Source: Thioalkalivibrio sp. ALJ7 (GTDB lineage: Bacteria; Pseudomonadota; Gammaproteobacteria; Ectothiorhodospirales; Ectothiorhodospiraceae). From it: DNA of 64,000 bases. This document shows positions 16,990 to 25,427 of the stretch, one piece after another; position 1 is the stretch's first letter, and each line of letters begins with the position of its first letter. The stretch lies in assembly GCF_000376865.1 (NCBI RefSeq), contig NZ_AQXQ01000005.1, forward strand, positions 1-64,000, written 5' to 3'. The notes under the pieces were generated by a model. The model searched no databases. It was not told where the DNA came from and worked only from the letters and a program-made list of their open reading frames with translations. The translations under genes were made by a program, and so were the position numbers.

Positions 16990-17427
16990 TCAGGCGCTCT
17001 TGTCGGGATTGAGCAATTGGAACAAGTAATCAGGCGATTGCGTGACGTCCGCGATTGTATACCCGTCCAGCACGGCGAGAAAGGCATCGCGTGCGTCGTT
17101 CAGGACGCCCCGCAGCTGGCAACCGGGGAGAATCGGGCATATCGGGTTCTCGCACTCCACCACGTTCAGGTTGGGCTCCATGTCCTTCACCACGCTTCCG
17201 ACGTTGATCTCGGCCGGCTCGCAGGCCAGCGAGATTCCTCCACCTTTGCCGCGGCGCGTAATGATGTACCCCTTCTGGCCAAGCTGATGGACGATCTTGA
17301 CCAAGTGATTGCGAGGGATCGTGAACTGCTCGGAGATGTCGCTCACGGTCACGCGTTGGTTACGCGGTTGCACCGTGAGGTACATCAGGACGCGGAGGGA
17401 GAAGTCGGTGTAGCGGGTGAGCTGCAT
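16990..17427 (-). CDS. nsrR: Rrf2-family nitric-oxide-sensing repressor NsrR
   Basis: A 145-residue Rrf2 regulator. The N-terminal winged helix starts MQLTRYTDFSLRVLMYL. Three Cys (92, 97, 103) in a CENPICPILPGC-type cluster match the NsrR iron-sulphur ligands. The 2Fe-2S or 4Fe-4S cluster reacts with nitric oxide and releases the DNA, derepressing NO-detoxifying genes. No nitric-oxide reductase or hmp gene is in the window; instead a secreted nuclease follows directly downstream. The gene is divergent from the chemoreceptor at 17622, with an AT-rich inverted repeat between them. Confidence 0.9.
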   Translation of the reverse strand: MQLTRYTDFSLRVLMYLTVQPRNQRVTVSDISEQFTIPRNHLVKIVHQLGQKGYIITRRGKGGGISLACEPAEINVGSVVKDMEPNLNVVECENPICPILPGCQLRGVLNDARDAFLAVLDGYTIADVTQSPDYLFQLLNPDKSA

Positions 17428-17462
17428 AGGTTTGGCGTCGTCAGATAGTGTGAGAGTTGAAG

Positions 17463-17482
17463 AATATGCTGGAACGTATATT
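17463..17482. promoter_or_regulatory. Inverted repeat between nsrR and the chemoreceptor, candidate operator
   Basis: AATATGC, 6 bases, GTATATT: arms match at 6 of 7 positions in an AT-rich island 36 bases upstream of nsrR. It could be an Rrf2 operator or part of the promoter, but it does not match the usual NsrR box (AAGATGYATTT half sites), so the assignment is weak. Confidence 0.3.
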
Positions 17483-17621
17483 TACAAGAACCTTAATGGT
17501 TCCGGACCCCCGTCACAAGGTCGTGCGTTCACGCGGCGTGAGAAGCGCACCTGAAGATGCCTCTTCAGAATGGCGCATCCAGGCCCGAGCCCGCCGCGAT
17601 CACGGACACAGAGGGGATGGT

Positions 17622-18929
17622 ATGGAACAGGGTACTGGGTGGTTGAGCCGGCTTTCTCTCGCCGGTCGCTTTTCGCTGGCATTGAGCGGCATCGTCGGCG
17701 TCTTCTTTCTGATCGCGGCCACGGCTGTGTTCTGGCATACGGCCGCGCTAAAAAGCGGCATGGAACACACCCTTGCTGGGGTGATGCAGGGACATCCCAC
17801 CTCCCCGGCGTTGGAGGCCGATGTGGCCGAGCAGGTGGAGCGATTGCTGACCCTGGCAGCCTGGCAGGTCAACGCGATGATGTTGGGCGTGGCGATCGGC
17901 GTGATCGTGGTGGTCTATCTCCTGTTTCTACTTATGATTCGTCGGCGCCTGGCGGGCCTGGCCACCCAATTCGGGTCGGTATCAGAGGGTGAGGGTGACC
18001 TGCGTCAAAGGATTGCAGCGCCACGCAACGACGGGATCGACCGACTTGCGCGGCTGTTCAATGCCTTTATCGAGCGCCTGCAGCGCATGGTCTCGGAGAT
18101 GGTCGAGCATGCCCGTGAGTTGGGCGACTCCGTGGGCACGCTGCACCGGGTAGCGGAGGAGACCAACCAGGAGGTACAGCAGCAACAGGCCCGCTTGGGG
18201 CAGGTTGCGACCGCGATGAACCAGATGACGGCCTCGGCCGAAGAAATCGCACGGAACGCCCGCACCGCATCGGAGGCGGCCGATCAGGCCGAAACCGAGA
18301 CCCGTGCCGGTTCCGATGTGGTGGATTCGACGGTACGCACCATGCGTGAGCTTGCGGACGAGATCGGCACGGCGAACGAGCAAGTGGCGAACCTGCAGGC
18401 CGAGTCCGACCGTATCGGTTCTGTCCTTGACGTGATCCGGGGGATTGCCGAACAGACTAACCTCCTGGCCCTGAATGCCGCGATCGAAGCGGCACGCGCG
18501 GGTGAGCAAGGCCGCGGATTCGCTGTGGTCGCGGACGAAGTGCGCACGCTTGCGAATCGCACCCAGGAGTCCACCACCGAGATTCAGGCCATGATCGAGC
18601 GCCTGCAGGCCGGTGCCCACTCCGCTGCCAGCGCAATGGAACGAAGCCGAGAGCGTGGAGTGGCGGGTGTCGACGAGGCCGCCGGCGCCGGTGAGGCCCT
18701 GCAGGCCATTCGTTCCGTGGTGGAGCGCATCCGTCATCTAAACAACGAGATTTCTGGCGCCGTATCGCAGCAGGCGGAGGTGGCGCGCGAGGTGGATAGC
18801 ACGCTCACTGAGGTCAGCCAGGGTGCGCAGATGACCGCCAGCAATGCCGAAGCCACTGCGACCGAGACGGATGCTCTGGTCGGGCGGATCGAGCGCTTGC
18901 GGGGCCTGACGACCCAGTTTCGCGTCTGA
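17622..18929 (+). CDS. Methyl-accepting chemotaxis protein
   Basis: A 435-residue chemoreceptor. TM1 (about 17-40) and TM2 (about 85-108) enclose a very short periplasmic loop of about 45 residues, too small for a usual ligand-binding domain. A HAMP-like linker follows ([12 protein letters not shown] to [14 protein letters not shown]), then the coiled-coil signalling domain. Its hairpin tip is [20 protein letters not shown], the sequence that contacts CheA and CheW. The small sensor suggests it senses membrane state, redox or a partner's signal. GAGGGGATGGT precedes the ATG at 17622; the frame is open back to 17457 but that part is Arg-rich and unlike a receptor. Confidence 0.92.
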   Translation: MEQGTGWLSRLSLAGRFSLALSGIVGVFFLIAATAVFWHTAALKSGMEHTLAGVMQGHPTSPALEADVAEQVERLLTLAAWQVNAMMLGVAIGVIVVVYLLFLLMIRRRLAGLATQFGSVSEGEGDLRQRIAAPRNDGIDRLARLFNAFIERLQRMVSEMVEHARELGDSVGTLHRVAEETNQEVQQQQARLGQVATAMNQMTASAEEIARNARTASEAADQAETETRAGSDVVDSTVRTMRELADEIGTANEQVANLQAESDRIGSVLDVIRGIAEQTNLLALNAAIEAARAGEQGRGFAVVADEVRTLANRTQESTTEIQAMIERLQAGAHSAASAMERSRERGVAGVDEAAGAGEALQAIRSVVERIRHLNNEISGAVSQQAEVAREVDSTLTEVSQGAQMTASNAEATATETDALVGRIERLRGLTTQFRV

Positions 18930-18930
18930 T

Positions 18931-18957
18931 CCGCGTCTGCGTCGGGTTGCGACGCGG
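18931..18957 (+). terminator. Hairpin after the chemoreceptor gene
   Basis: CCGCGTC pairs with GACGCGG across 13 bases, immediately after the stop codon. No T tract follows, so termination is uncertain. Confidence 0.3.
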
Positions 18958-19025
18958 GTTCCGGCGTCGCATTAGCGGTTTGCGTATACTGCGGCCCGCC
19001 TCGAGATTACGGAGCTGCACCTGCA

Positions 19026-19901
19026 ATGACAGTCTGGGTCGCCACCCTGCTCGGGATCGTGCAGGGCATATTTATGTTCCTGCCCGTCAGCTCGACGGCC
19101 CACCTCGTCCTGACCCAGCACTGGCTCATTCGCCAGGGCGAACCGCTCCCGCCGCCGGAAAGCCCGGAGATGATTCTGTTCGACCTGGTCGTGCACGTGG
19201 GCACGCTGGTCTCGATTATCTTCGTGTTCCGGCACAGCCTGACCCGTCTGACCGGTGGGATTGCGCGCGAAAGTTGGCAATGGGCGTCCGCTCGCGGTTC
19301 GGCGGGACGCGAGATGCTCTTTCTCCGCTTGGCCCTGTTGTGCGGGCTTTCAGTGTTCGCGACGGCGGTGGTGGGTTTTACCCTGAAGGCTGGATTCGAG
19401 CAGGTGTTCGCGCACCCGACGCTGATTGCCGGAACGCTTAGCCTGACCGGGGTTCTTTTGTGGTGGACCGACCGCCTCCAGCGGCGCCCGCTGGGCCTGC
19501 GCCAATTGAGCCCAAAAATTGCCATGATTATCGGCGTCGCCCAGGGTTTCGCCTTGATTCCGGGACTGTCCCGCAGTGGCATGACCATCACCTTCGCCCT
19601 GTTCTCGGGCCTGAAGCGGCGCTGGGCGGCCGAATACAGCTTCTTCCTGGCGATCCCGACCATTCTCGCGGCGACCGCCGTGCAATCGTTGGATGTCCTG
19701 AACGGGGAGGGCCTGGGCGAACTGAACTGGACCGTTCTGGCGGTTGGGTTTGTCGTGTCGGCCGTGGTCGGGGTCATCTCCTTGAAGATGGTCCTGTTCT
19801 TCCTGTATCGAGCCAATCTGAAGGTCTTCTCGTTCTACCTCTGGGCGCTGGCTCTGCTGGTCCTGTTCGGTTTCCTCGACGTCGATATCATGTACGGCTA
19901 G
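19026..19901 (+). CDS. uppP: UppP/BacA-like undecaprenyl-diphosphatase lacking a catalytic Glu
   Basis: A 291-residue polytopic protein of the BacA/UppP family, which dephosphorylates undecaprenyl diphosphate to recycle the lipid carrier of cell-wall synthesis and can give bacitracin resistance. The second motif is intact: IPGLSRSGMTI with its Arg, and the conserved His26 follows PVSSTA. But the first motif, (E/Q)XXXE, reads Q13-G-I-F-M17: the essential second Glu is Met. Gly before the His is also replaced by Ala. The DNA is unambiguous (ATG codon at this place). It may be inactive, altered in substrate, or use another residue. Confidence 0.8.
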   Translation: MTVWVATLLGIVQGIFMFLPVSSTAHLVLTQHWLIRQGEPLPPPESPEMILFDLVVHVGTLVSIIFVFRHSLTRLTGGIARESWQWASARGSAGREMLFLRLALLCGLSVFATAVVGFTLKAGFEQVFAHPTLIAGTLSLTGVLLWWTDRLQRRPLGLRQLSPKIAMIIGVAQGFALIPGLSRSGMTITFALFSGLKRRWAAEYSFFLAIPTILAATAVQSLDVLNGEGLGELNWTVLAVGFVVSAVVGVISLKMVLFFLYRANLKVFSFYLWALALLVLFGFLDVDIMYG

Positions 19902-19902
19902 A

Positions 19903-19952
19903 GCGGGCCGGGGCGAATGCGGAAAGACTACGCATCGCCTATTCCGGCCCGC
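19903..19952. terminator. Long hairpin between convergent uppP and ybbP genes
   Basis: A 9-bp outer stem (GCGGGCCGG with CCGGCCCGC) encloses an inner stem (GGCGAATGCG with CGCATCGCC, one bulged A) and a 9-base loop. It starts 1 base after the uppP-like stop and includes the last four codons and the stop of ybbP. It probably terminates or stabilises both transcripts. No T tract on either side. Confidence 0.6.
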
Positions 19953-22461
19953 GCAGCACGGCCAGTGGTGCCTGATCGAGGACCCGACGGGTTCCTAGCC
20001 AGCCCGCCAGGGCGATTCCCAAGGTGCCACCGCCAATCCCGTAGACGAAGGTTAGCGGGTTGATGCTGTATTCGAACTCGAACACCTGCCACGCGAGCAG
20101 GGCCCCGACGGCGGTGGCGATGATCGAGGCGAGTAGCCCGGCCAGGAACCCTAGCGTGCCGAACTCGGCCAGAAGACCATTGCGGATATGGTCACGGCGT
20201 GCCCCCAGGGTGCGCAGCAGTGCGGTCTCGCGTCGTCGCACGTCACGGGTGGCCTGTACGGCGGCATAGAGCACAGTCAAGCCCGCGATCAGCGTAAACA
20301 GGAAGACGTACTCCACTGCCCGTGTCGCCTGGTCCATCACGTCGCGGACCTGCGCCAGTATGGCGCTGACATCAATCGCCGAGACCGCCGGGAATTCCCG
20401 CAGCCACTGGTTCTGTGCGGAGCGCTGGTCCTCGGGCACATGCATCGCGGTGATGAACGTCCTGGGTTGTTCGTCCAGCAGGGCAGGGGGCCCAATCACG
20501 AAGAAGTTGACCTGGAAGCTGTCCCAGTCCACCTCGCGAACACTGACAATGGGACTTCGGATTGCCTGGCCTCCCACCCGGAAGGTCAGGTAATCCCCAA
20601 TGGACAGATCGAACCGTTCCATCAAGCCGGACTCCACCGACCAGCCGGTATCAGGGCCCTCTCGGCCCTCCCCGAACCAGTATCCATCCACCACTCGGTT
20701 ATGTTCGGGTGGGGTGTCGGCATAGGATAGATTGAACTCCCGGTCGACCAGTCTTCTGTCGCGATCATCGTCGTAGTCCTCTGGACGCACGCGTTCGTCG
20801 TTGATCTCGATCAGACGCCCTCGGATCATCGGGTCCAGTTGCGGGCGTTCGAGTCCGGCCTCCTCAACACGATCGGCAAAGGCCTGTTCTTGCCCCGGCT
20901 GGATATTGATGAAGAATTGATTTGGCGCATCCTCCGGAATGCTGGCATCCCAGGCCTGCAGCAGATCGACCCGAACGATGGCCAGCAAGAGCAGCGCGAG
21001 GATGCCGATGCTGAACGCGACCAGTTGTACCGCGCTCAGACCACCACGCCGGGAAAGATTCGCCAGACCAAAGCGCAATGCCATACCACCCCGGTTGCGC
21101 AGAGGGCGCAGGGCGAGCACCAGGCCCATTCCGAGTACGGCCAGCACCGCGATCGCAATGGCCGTACCCACCAACACCCAGGCGGCCAGGCGTGGGTCCG
21201 CCGCCTGCCAGTACAGCAGACCGCCGAAGGCCACGATGGCCAGCGCCCCGGACAGCCAAACCGAGGTTGGGGGAAGGCCCAGCTCGCGGCGCAGCACGCG
21301 CAGCGGGGAGACCTGTCCAATGCGCAAGAGGGCGGGCAGGGCAAAGCCCACGGCGGTAATGAGCCCGACGCCGAGGCCGGCGATCACCGGGCGTGCCCCC
21401 GGCGGCGGCAGATTGCCGTCCAGCCAACCCCCCAATAGAGATGCGAGTACAAACTGTGCAGCAAAGCCGATGGCCAGGCCTGCAGCGGAGGCCAGCACCG
21501 CCACCACCACGACACGCCCGAAATAGGTCAGCAGGACCTGGCGTCCACTGGCGCCGAGCGCCCGCATCACCGCGGCTGGGTCAGCCCGTCGTTGCGCAAA
21601 GTGGTGGGCGGCGACCGCAATGGCGGCACCGGCCAGCAGTACCGCCATCAGCGACGCAAGCCCCAGAAAGCGTTCGGCGCGTTGGATGGCCGTGCGCAAC
21701 TCCGGGTTGGCGTCTTCCAGCCCCAGCAAGCGCTCACCAGAATCCAGGTGCTCCTCGAGCCAGCCACGGAACGATGCAATCTCACCGCCAGACCCGGCGG
21801 CAAAGAATTCATAACGGACGCGGCTGCCGGGTCCAACCAGTCCGGTAGCCTCAAGGTCTTCGAAGGCGAGCATGACCCGCGGCGCAATATCCAGAAGATT
21901 ACTGCCTCGATCCGGCTCGTGGGTGATGACGCCCGTGACTTCGAGATCGATATCACCGACTTCGATGCGGTCACCGATTTCGATCCCGAGGGTCTCGAGT
22001 AATGCCGGTTCCAGCCAGGCGGTTCCGGGCTCGGGACCGTGTTCACGGGTGATCTCCGGGGACTCCCGGTCGGGCCGAATCCGGGCCTCACCCTTCAGGG
22101 GCCACGTCGCCTCCACCGCGCGCAATGCCGCCAGGCGCGACGCGTCAGCCTCGGTAAAGACCACGCTGGGAAGCGAGGCGGTTTGGGCGGTTTCGAGACC
22201 GCGGTTGGTCGCCTCCTTGGCCCACTCGCCGGGCAGTGGGTTATCGCTGACTACGGCCAGATCGCCGCCCAGCAAAGCGGTGGCCTGCTGAGCCATGCCG
22301 CGATCCACTCGATCGGTGAAGAATCCAACGGCCGCAACGGCGGCCACCGCAACGACGAGCGCTGCCGCGAGGACCCGCAATTCGGCGGAGCGCCATTCCC
22401 GCCACGTCCCCCGAAAAAGGGCACGTAGCGGGCTGCGGCGCGGGGTTCGGGCGCCGGTCAT
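19939..22461 (-). CDS. ybbP: YbbP-like ABC transporter permease (FtsX family)
   Basis: An 840-residue membrane protein with the duplicated MacB/FtsX layout: TM1 near residues 30-50, a large periplasmic domain, a central block of membrane helices (about 255-490), a second periplasmic domain, and three C-terminal helices with the FtsX motif (GARRDHIRNGLLAEFGTLG). E. coli YbbP and YbbA form an ABC system next to tesA; their substrate is not settled. The start is set at 22461, where ATG overlaps the ybbA stop as ATGA; the frame continues upstream but inside ybbA. Confidence 0.88.
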   Translation of the reverse strand: MTGARTPRRSPLRALFRGTWREWRSAELRVLAAALVVAVAAVAAVGFFTDRVDRGMAQQATALLGGDLAVVSDNPLPGEWAKEATNRGLETAQTASLPSVVFTEADASRLAALRAVEATWPLKGEARIRPDRESPEITREHGPEPGTAWLEPALLETLGIEIGDRIEVGDIDLEVTGVITHEPDRGSNLLDIAPRVMLAFEDLEATGLVGPGSRVRYEFFAAGSGGEIASFRGWLEEHLDSGERLLGLEDANPELRTAIQRAERFLGLASLMAVLLAGAAIAVAAHHFAQRRADPAAVMRALGASGRQVLLTYFGRVVVVAVLASAAGLAIGFAAQFVLASLLGGWLDGNLPPPGARPVIAGLGVGLITAVGFALPALLRIGQVSPLRVLRRELGLPPTSVWLSGALAIVAFGGLLYWQAADPRLAAWVLVGTAIAIAVLAVLGMGLVLALRPLRNRGGMALRFGLANLSRRGGLSAVQLVAFSIGILALLLLAIVRVDLLQAWDASIPEDAPNQFFINIQPGQEQAFADRVEEAGLERPQLDPMIRGRLIEINDERVRPEDYDDDRDRRLVDREFNLSYADTPPEHNRVVDGYWFGEGREGPDTGWSVESGLMERFDLSIGDYLTFRVGGQAIRSPIVSVREVDWDSFQVNFFVIGPPALLDEQPRTFITAMHVPEDQRSAQNQWLREFPAVSAIDVSAILAQVRDVMDQATRAVEYVFLFTLIAGLTVLYAAVQATRDVRRRETALLRTLGARRDHIRNGLLAEFGTLGFLAGLLASIIATAVGALLAWQVFEFEYSINPLTFVYGIGGGTLGIALAGWLGTRRVLDQAPLAVLRGPE

Positions 22462-23168
22462 GCGAGCACACCGTCCTGAATGGAGATGATTCGATCGCAT
22501 TGATCCGCCAGTTCCGGGTCATGCGTCACCAGGACCAGCGCAGTCGCCGGACCGGCTTCTCCGGGGTGGCGGGCCAGGCCAAACAGCAGTTCGATAATGC
22601 GGTGGCCGGTGCGGCCGTCCAAATTGCCGGTGGGTTCATCCGCAAACAGGACGGCAGGGTGATCTACGATCGCCCGTGCGATTGCCACCCGCTGCTGCTC
22701 ACCGCCGGAGAGCTGGTGTGGGTAGTGATCCGCACGCTCGGCTAGGCCGACCCGGTCCAGCGCCTGTGCCGCCCATTGGTTCAGGGTGTCCTGACTTTCG
22801 CTCGCATGGGCCGCATTGAGCTCCAGGGGCAGCAGGGTGTTCTCCATGGCGGTCAATGCCGGCAGTAGCTGGAACGACTGGAATACGAAACCGACACGTC
22901 CAGCACGCAGGGCGGCACGCCCATCCTCGTCCAGCTCGCTGATGGTTTGCCCGAGCAATCGAACTTCTCCGGCACTGGGAGCGTCCAGACCTGCAAGTAA
23001 GCCGAGCAGTGTCGACTTGCCGGAACCCGAGGCACCCAGTATGGCGACCGTTTCGCCCGCCTGGACCGCCAGGGATATGCCGCGCAGGATGTCGAGGCGG
23101 CCGCTGGGCCCATTGATCCGCTGTTCGAGGCCCCGAGCCTCCAGTACATACGATGAGGATGCATCCAT
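22458..23168 (-). CDS. ybbA: YbbA-like ABC transporter ATP-binding protein
   Basis: A 236-residue LolD/MacB-type ATPase. Walker A is GASGSGKST, the Q-loop lies in VFQSFQLLP, the signature is LSGGEQQR, Walker B is AVLFADEP followed by TGNLD, and the switch His is in LVTHDPEL. It energises the YbbP permease, whose gene overlaps its end by 4 bases. Its start codon overlaps the start codon of the divergent tesA gene by 2 bases, so each gene's leader lies within the other's coding sequence. The same divergent pairing is known in E. coli. Confidence 0.93.
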   Translation of the reverse strand: MDASSSYVLEARGLEQRINGPSGRLDILRGISLAVQAGETVAILGASGSGKSTLLGLLAGLDAPSAGEVRLLGQTISELDEDGRAALRAGRVGFVFQSFQLLPALTAMENTLLPLELNAAHASESQDTLNQWAAQALDRVGLAERADHYPHQLSGGEQQRVAIARAIVDHPAVLFADEPTGNLDGRTGHRIIELLFGLARHPGEAGPATALVLVTHDPELADQCDRIISIQDGVLA

Positions 23169-23871
23169 GTTGCGTGTTCCCTTGGTGATGACGTGGGTCG
23201 TGATGGCCTTGGTTGCGTTGCTATGGAGTCCTGTTGCCGCCGCGAATTCCCCTCAGGGCGAAAATCGTTCAACGGATCCCCCGCGTATCCTGGTATTTGG
23301 CGACTCCCTTAGCACGGCCTACGGCATGTCGGACGCGGTCGGGTGGCCCGCGCTGCTGGAAGAGCAGTTGGATGGGCGCGCCCATTCATGGGAGGTCGTG
23401 AATGCCTCCATCAGCGGTGAGACGACGGCCGGGGGACGAACCCGCTTGCCCGAGATTCTGGAGCGCGAGGCCCCGGACCTGGTGATCCTGGCCCTTGGCG
23501 GCAATGACGGATTACGCGGACTTTCGCCACAGACAATGCGCGAGAATCTCGAGCGCATGGTCGATGCCATCGAGGCGGCGGGCGCCGAAACCTTATTGCT
23601 CGGGATTCGCATACCGCCCAACTACGGGCGCCGGTACACCGAACGCTTCGAGGCCGTTTATGCGGATTTGGCGCGGGATCGGGGCTTGGTGTTCGAACCG
23701 GGTTTTCTGGACGACTTCGTGCTGAAGGAGGGAATGTTAATGGATGATGGCATCCATCCCAGCGAAAAGGCACAGCCGTATCTTCTCGACGTGATCTGGC
23801 CGCATCTGGAGCCGATGATTCGGGGTGTGGAGGCATGCCGCAATGTGCAAGACAGCAATGGTGAAGCGTAA
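23167..23871 (+). CDS. tesA: Arylesterase / thioesterase I / lysophospholipase
   Basis: A 234-residue periplasmic SGNH hydrolase. A signal peptide of about 26 residues (VMTWVVMALVALLW, cleavage near VAAA|NS) precedes the catalytic blocks: GDSLSTAYG with the nucleophile Ser, then NASISGETTAGG, GGNDGLRG, and DGIHPS with the Asp/His pair. TesA hydrolyses acyl-CoA, esters and lysophospholipids. GAGGAT lies about 8 bases before the ATG. Divergent from ybbA with overlapping start codons. Confidence 0.93.
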   Translation: MLRVPLVMTWVVMALVALLWSPVAAANSPQGENRSTDPPRILVFGDSLSTAYGMSDAVGWPALLEEQLDGRAHSWEVVNASISGETTAGGRTRLPEILEREAPDLVILALGGNDGLRGLSPQTMRENLERMVDAIEAAGAETLLLGIRIPPNYGRRYTERFEAVYADLARDRGLVFEPGFLDDFVLKEGMLMDDGIHPSEKAQPYLLDVIWPHLEPMIRGVEACRNVQDSNGEA

Positions 23872-23879
23872 GGGCAGAC

Positions 23880-24206
23880 TCAGTCCTCAAGCAACGCGCG
23901 CAGTTCGGCGACGACGTCCTCTGGCAGAAGCTGACGGAGCACCGGGTGCAGGTCACGGTCGACTTCGGACAACATCGGCAGGGTCCGGATCTCCGAATGG
24001 CGGCAGAGCGGATTGCCATACTGATTGGCCTGGATGCTGCGTTCAGCCCCCATTTTCATCAAGGCGACCCCGGGTAGCCCGCGCGGGCCTTCGTCCAGCA
24101 CCTCGACCAGTTCCACCACGCAGCCGTCGACCTCACCTTGAATGCCAATCAGCGGGGCGAGAATGTCGATCATTCGAGTGGACTGTTCGGTCGTCAGCAT
24201 GTCCAT
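23880..24206 (-). CDS. Hypothetical protein, 108 residues
   Basis: A small acidic protein (many Glu, Asp, Leu) that I do not recognise. It has no signal peptide or membrane segment. The middle contains GPRGLPGVALMKMGAERSI and two Cys are spread apart (VDGCVVE and PLCRHSE). The frame avoids stops for its full length on the strand opposite tesA, 8 bases past the tesA end, and codon use looks like its neighbours. It lies 65 bases downstream of the tRNA-Arg gene on the same strand. Confidence 0.5.
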   Translation of the reverse strand: MDMLTTEQSTRMIDILAPLIGIQGEVDGCVVELVEVLDEGPRGLPGVALMKMGAERSIQANQYGNPLCRHSEIRTLPMLSEVDRDLHPVLRQLLPEDVVAELRALLED

Positions 24207-24271
24207 TGCCGTACCTTACGACCGATGCGGGCGCGGCGCCAGCGCGAGACGGATACGGACCCAGAAAAGGT

Positions 24272-24348
24272 TGGTGTCCCCGGCAGGATTCGAACCTGCG
24301 ACCTGCCCCTTAGGAGGGGGCTGCTCTATCCAGCTGAGCTACGGAGAC
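24272..24348 (-). tRNA. tRNA-Arg (anticodon CCU)
   Basis: The minus strand folds into a full cloverleaf: acceptor GTCTCCG with CGGGGAC, D-arm with AGCTCAGCTGGATAGAGC, an anticodon stem GCCCC/GGGGC around the loop CTCCTAA (anticodon CCU, reading AGG), and T-arm CAGGTTCGAATCCTG. The 3' CCA is encoded (24274-24272). It serves a rare Arg codon in a GC-rich genome. Confidence 0.96.
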
Positions 24349-24392
24349 TCGGACGAGAGTATAAGGGCCGGGCGTAATTAGGCCCAAACGGC

Positions 24393-25397
24393 TCAGCCCT
24401 TGGATCTGAGCTGGTGGTGGGCCCAGGCAAGAAATTCTTCCAGTGTCGCCTCGCCAACGCCAGGCGTACCGGGCCCAGCGAGCTGGCGATAGCGTATATC
24501 GCGCCCGGTCCGCTCTAGCACTCGGCGCACTGCCCAGTCCGCATCACTGGCTCCATTGCTGAAACAGGCCCCGGGTTGGATCGCGTCAGGCGGTATCGGA
24601 TCAGGTGCCAAGTGGTGACGACGCGCCAGGAGATAAAGTCGCGCCAGGTCATCCTCGGAGAGATCAAGGTAGAGATTAAGCTCGCGCATCGCGTACTCGA
24701 GGTCGTCCCGACCCAATCCGGCCTGTTCCAGCGCCGCCAGAGGAGGCGAGCCGCCTTTGTCCGGGACTGGATTCAGGCTGGCCGGGTAGCGCCGCCAGGG
24801 AAACGGGTAGTTGATGGCCACGGCCACGATCATCATCAAGCCGACGCTGGTCAGCACCGGGTGCAACAGAAACCATGGTCCCAGCGCCTCCACGGACTCA
24901 CCACCCAGCACGGCGTAGAGTGCAGTTGCCCCGCCGGGCGGGTGCAGGCAACGCAGGTAGTGCATCAGCCAGATGGCGACCCCGACTGCCACCGCAGCGG
25001 CCAGCAGGGGGTGGTTTACGCCTTCGCGCACCAGCACACCCACAATGGCGGCGACGCCATGTCCACCGATTACGTTCCAGGGCTGGGAGAAGGCCGCGCG
25101 GGGCGCAGCGAAGAGCAGGACGGCCGTGGCCCCAAGCGAGGCGAGTATCAGGCCGTTGATGCCGTTGTCGGTGACGGATGCGGCAACCTCCAGGGAGAGG
25201 TAAAGGCCGATCACACCGCCCGTGAGAGCAATGAACTTGTCCTTGTGATTGGTGGTGTCGAGGAAATCGCCCAGCAGGTTTCCGCGCCCAGTGCGCAAGC
25301 CCGTCTCCAAAAGGAGTGTATTCAATATATCTTCGTGATATGACGGGTGCGGGTCAAGCCCTGTTGCGGACAAGGGGGCTTCCCCAATATCTGCCAA
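24393..25397 (-). CDS. HPP-family integral membrane protein with C-terminal extension
   Basis: A 334-residue protein. Residues of about 55-200 hold four hydrophobic segments and the HPP signature CLHPPGGATALYAVLGG. HPP proteins are membrane proteins of poorly known role; a plant chloroplast member has been linked to nitrite transport. The last 110 residues or so form a soluble, charged, helical region that I cannot assign; many bacterial HPP proteins carry CBS domains there, which are not evident here. The gene lies 30 bases downstream of motB on the same strand and could be co-transcribed with the stator genes. Confidence 0.8.
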   Translation of the reverse strand: MADIGEAPLSATGLDPHPSYHEDILNTLLLETGLRTGRGNLLGDFLDTTNHKDKFIALTGGVIGLYLSLEVAASVTDNGINGLILASLGATAVLLFAAPRAAFSQPWNVIGGHGVAAIVGVLVREGVNHPLLAAAVAVGVAIWLMHYLRCLHPPGGATALYAVLGGESVEALGPWFLLHPVLTSVGLMMIVAVAINYPFPWRRYPASLNPVPDKGGSPPLAALEQAGLGRDDLEYAMRELNLYLDLSEDDLARLYLLARRHHLAPDPIPPDAIQPGACFSNGASDADWAVRRVLERTGRDIRYRQLAGPGTPGVGEATLEEFLAWAHHQLRSKG

Positions 25398-25427
25398 GGC
25401 GGATCGTACTTAGGCTCACAGCGACCT

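Noticed and set aside
17457-17621. N-terminal extension of the chemoreceptor (frame open from 17457)
   Set aside because: The extra residues are Arg-rich and lie before the first membrane helix; a strong GAGGGG site sits just before the ATG at 17622.
24393-24420. Attachment site or integrated element at tRNA-Arg or tRNA-Leu
   Set aside because: No integrase gene and no repeat of a tRNA 3' end were seen near either tRNA.
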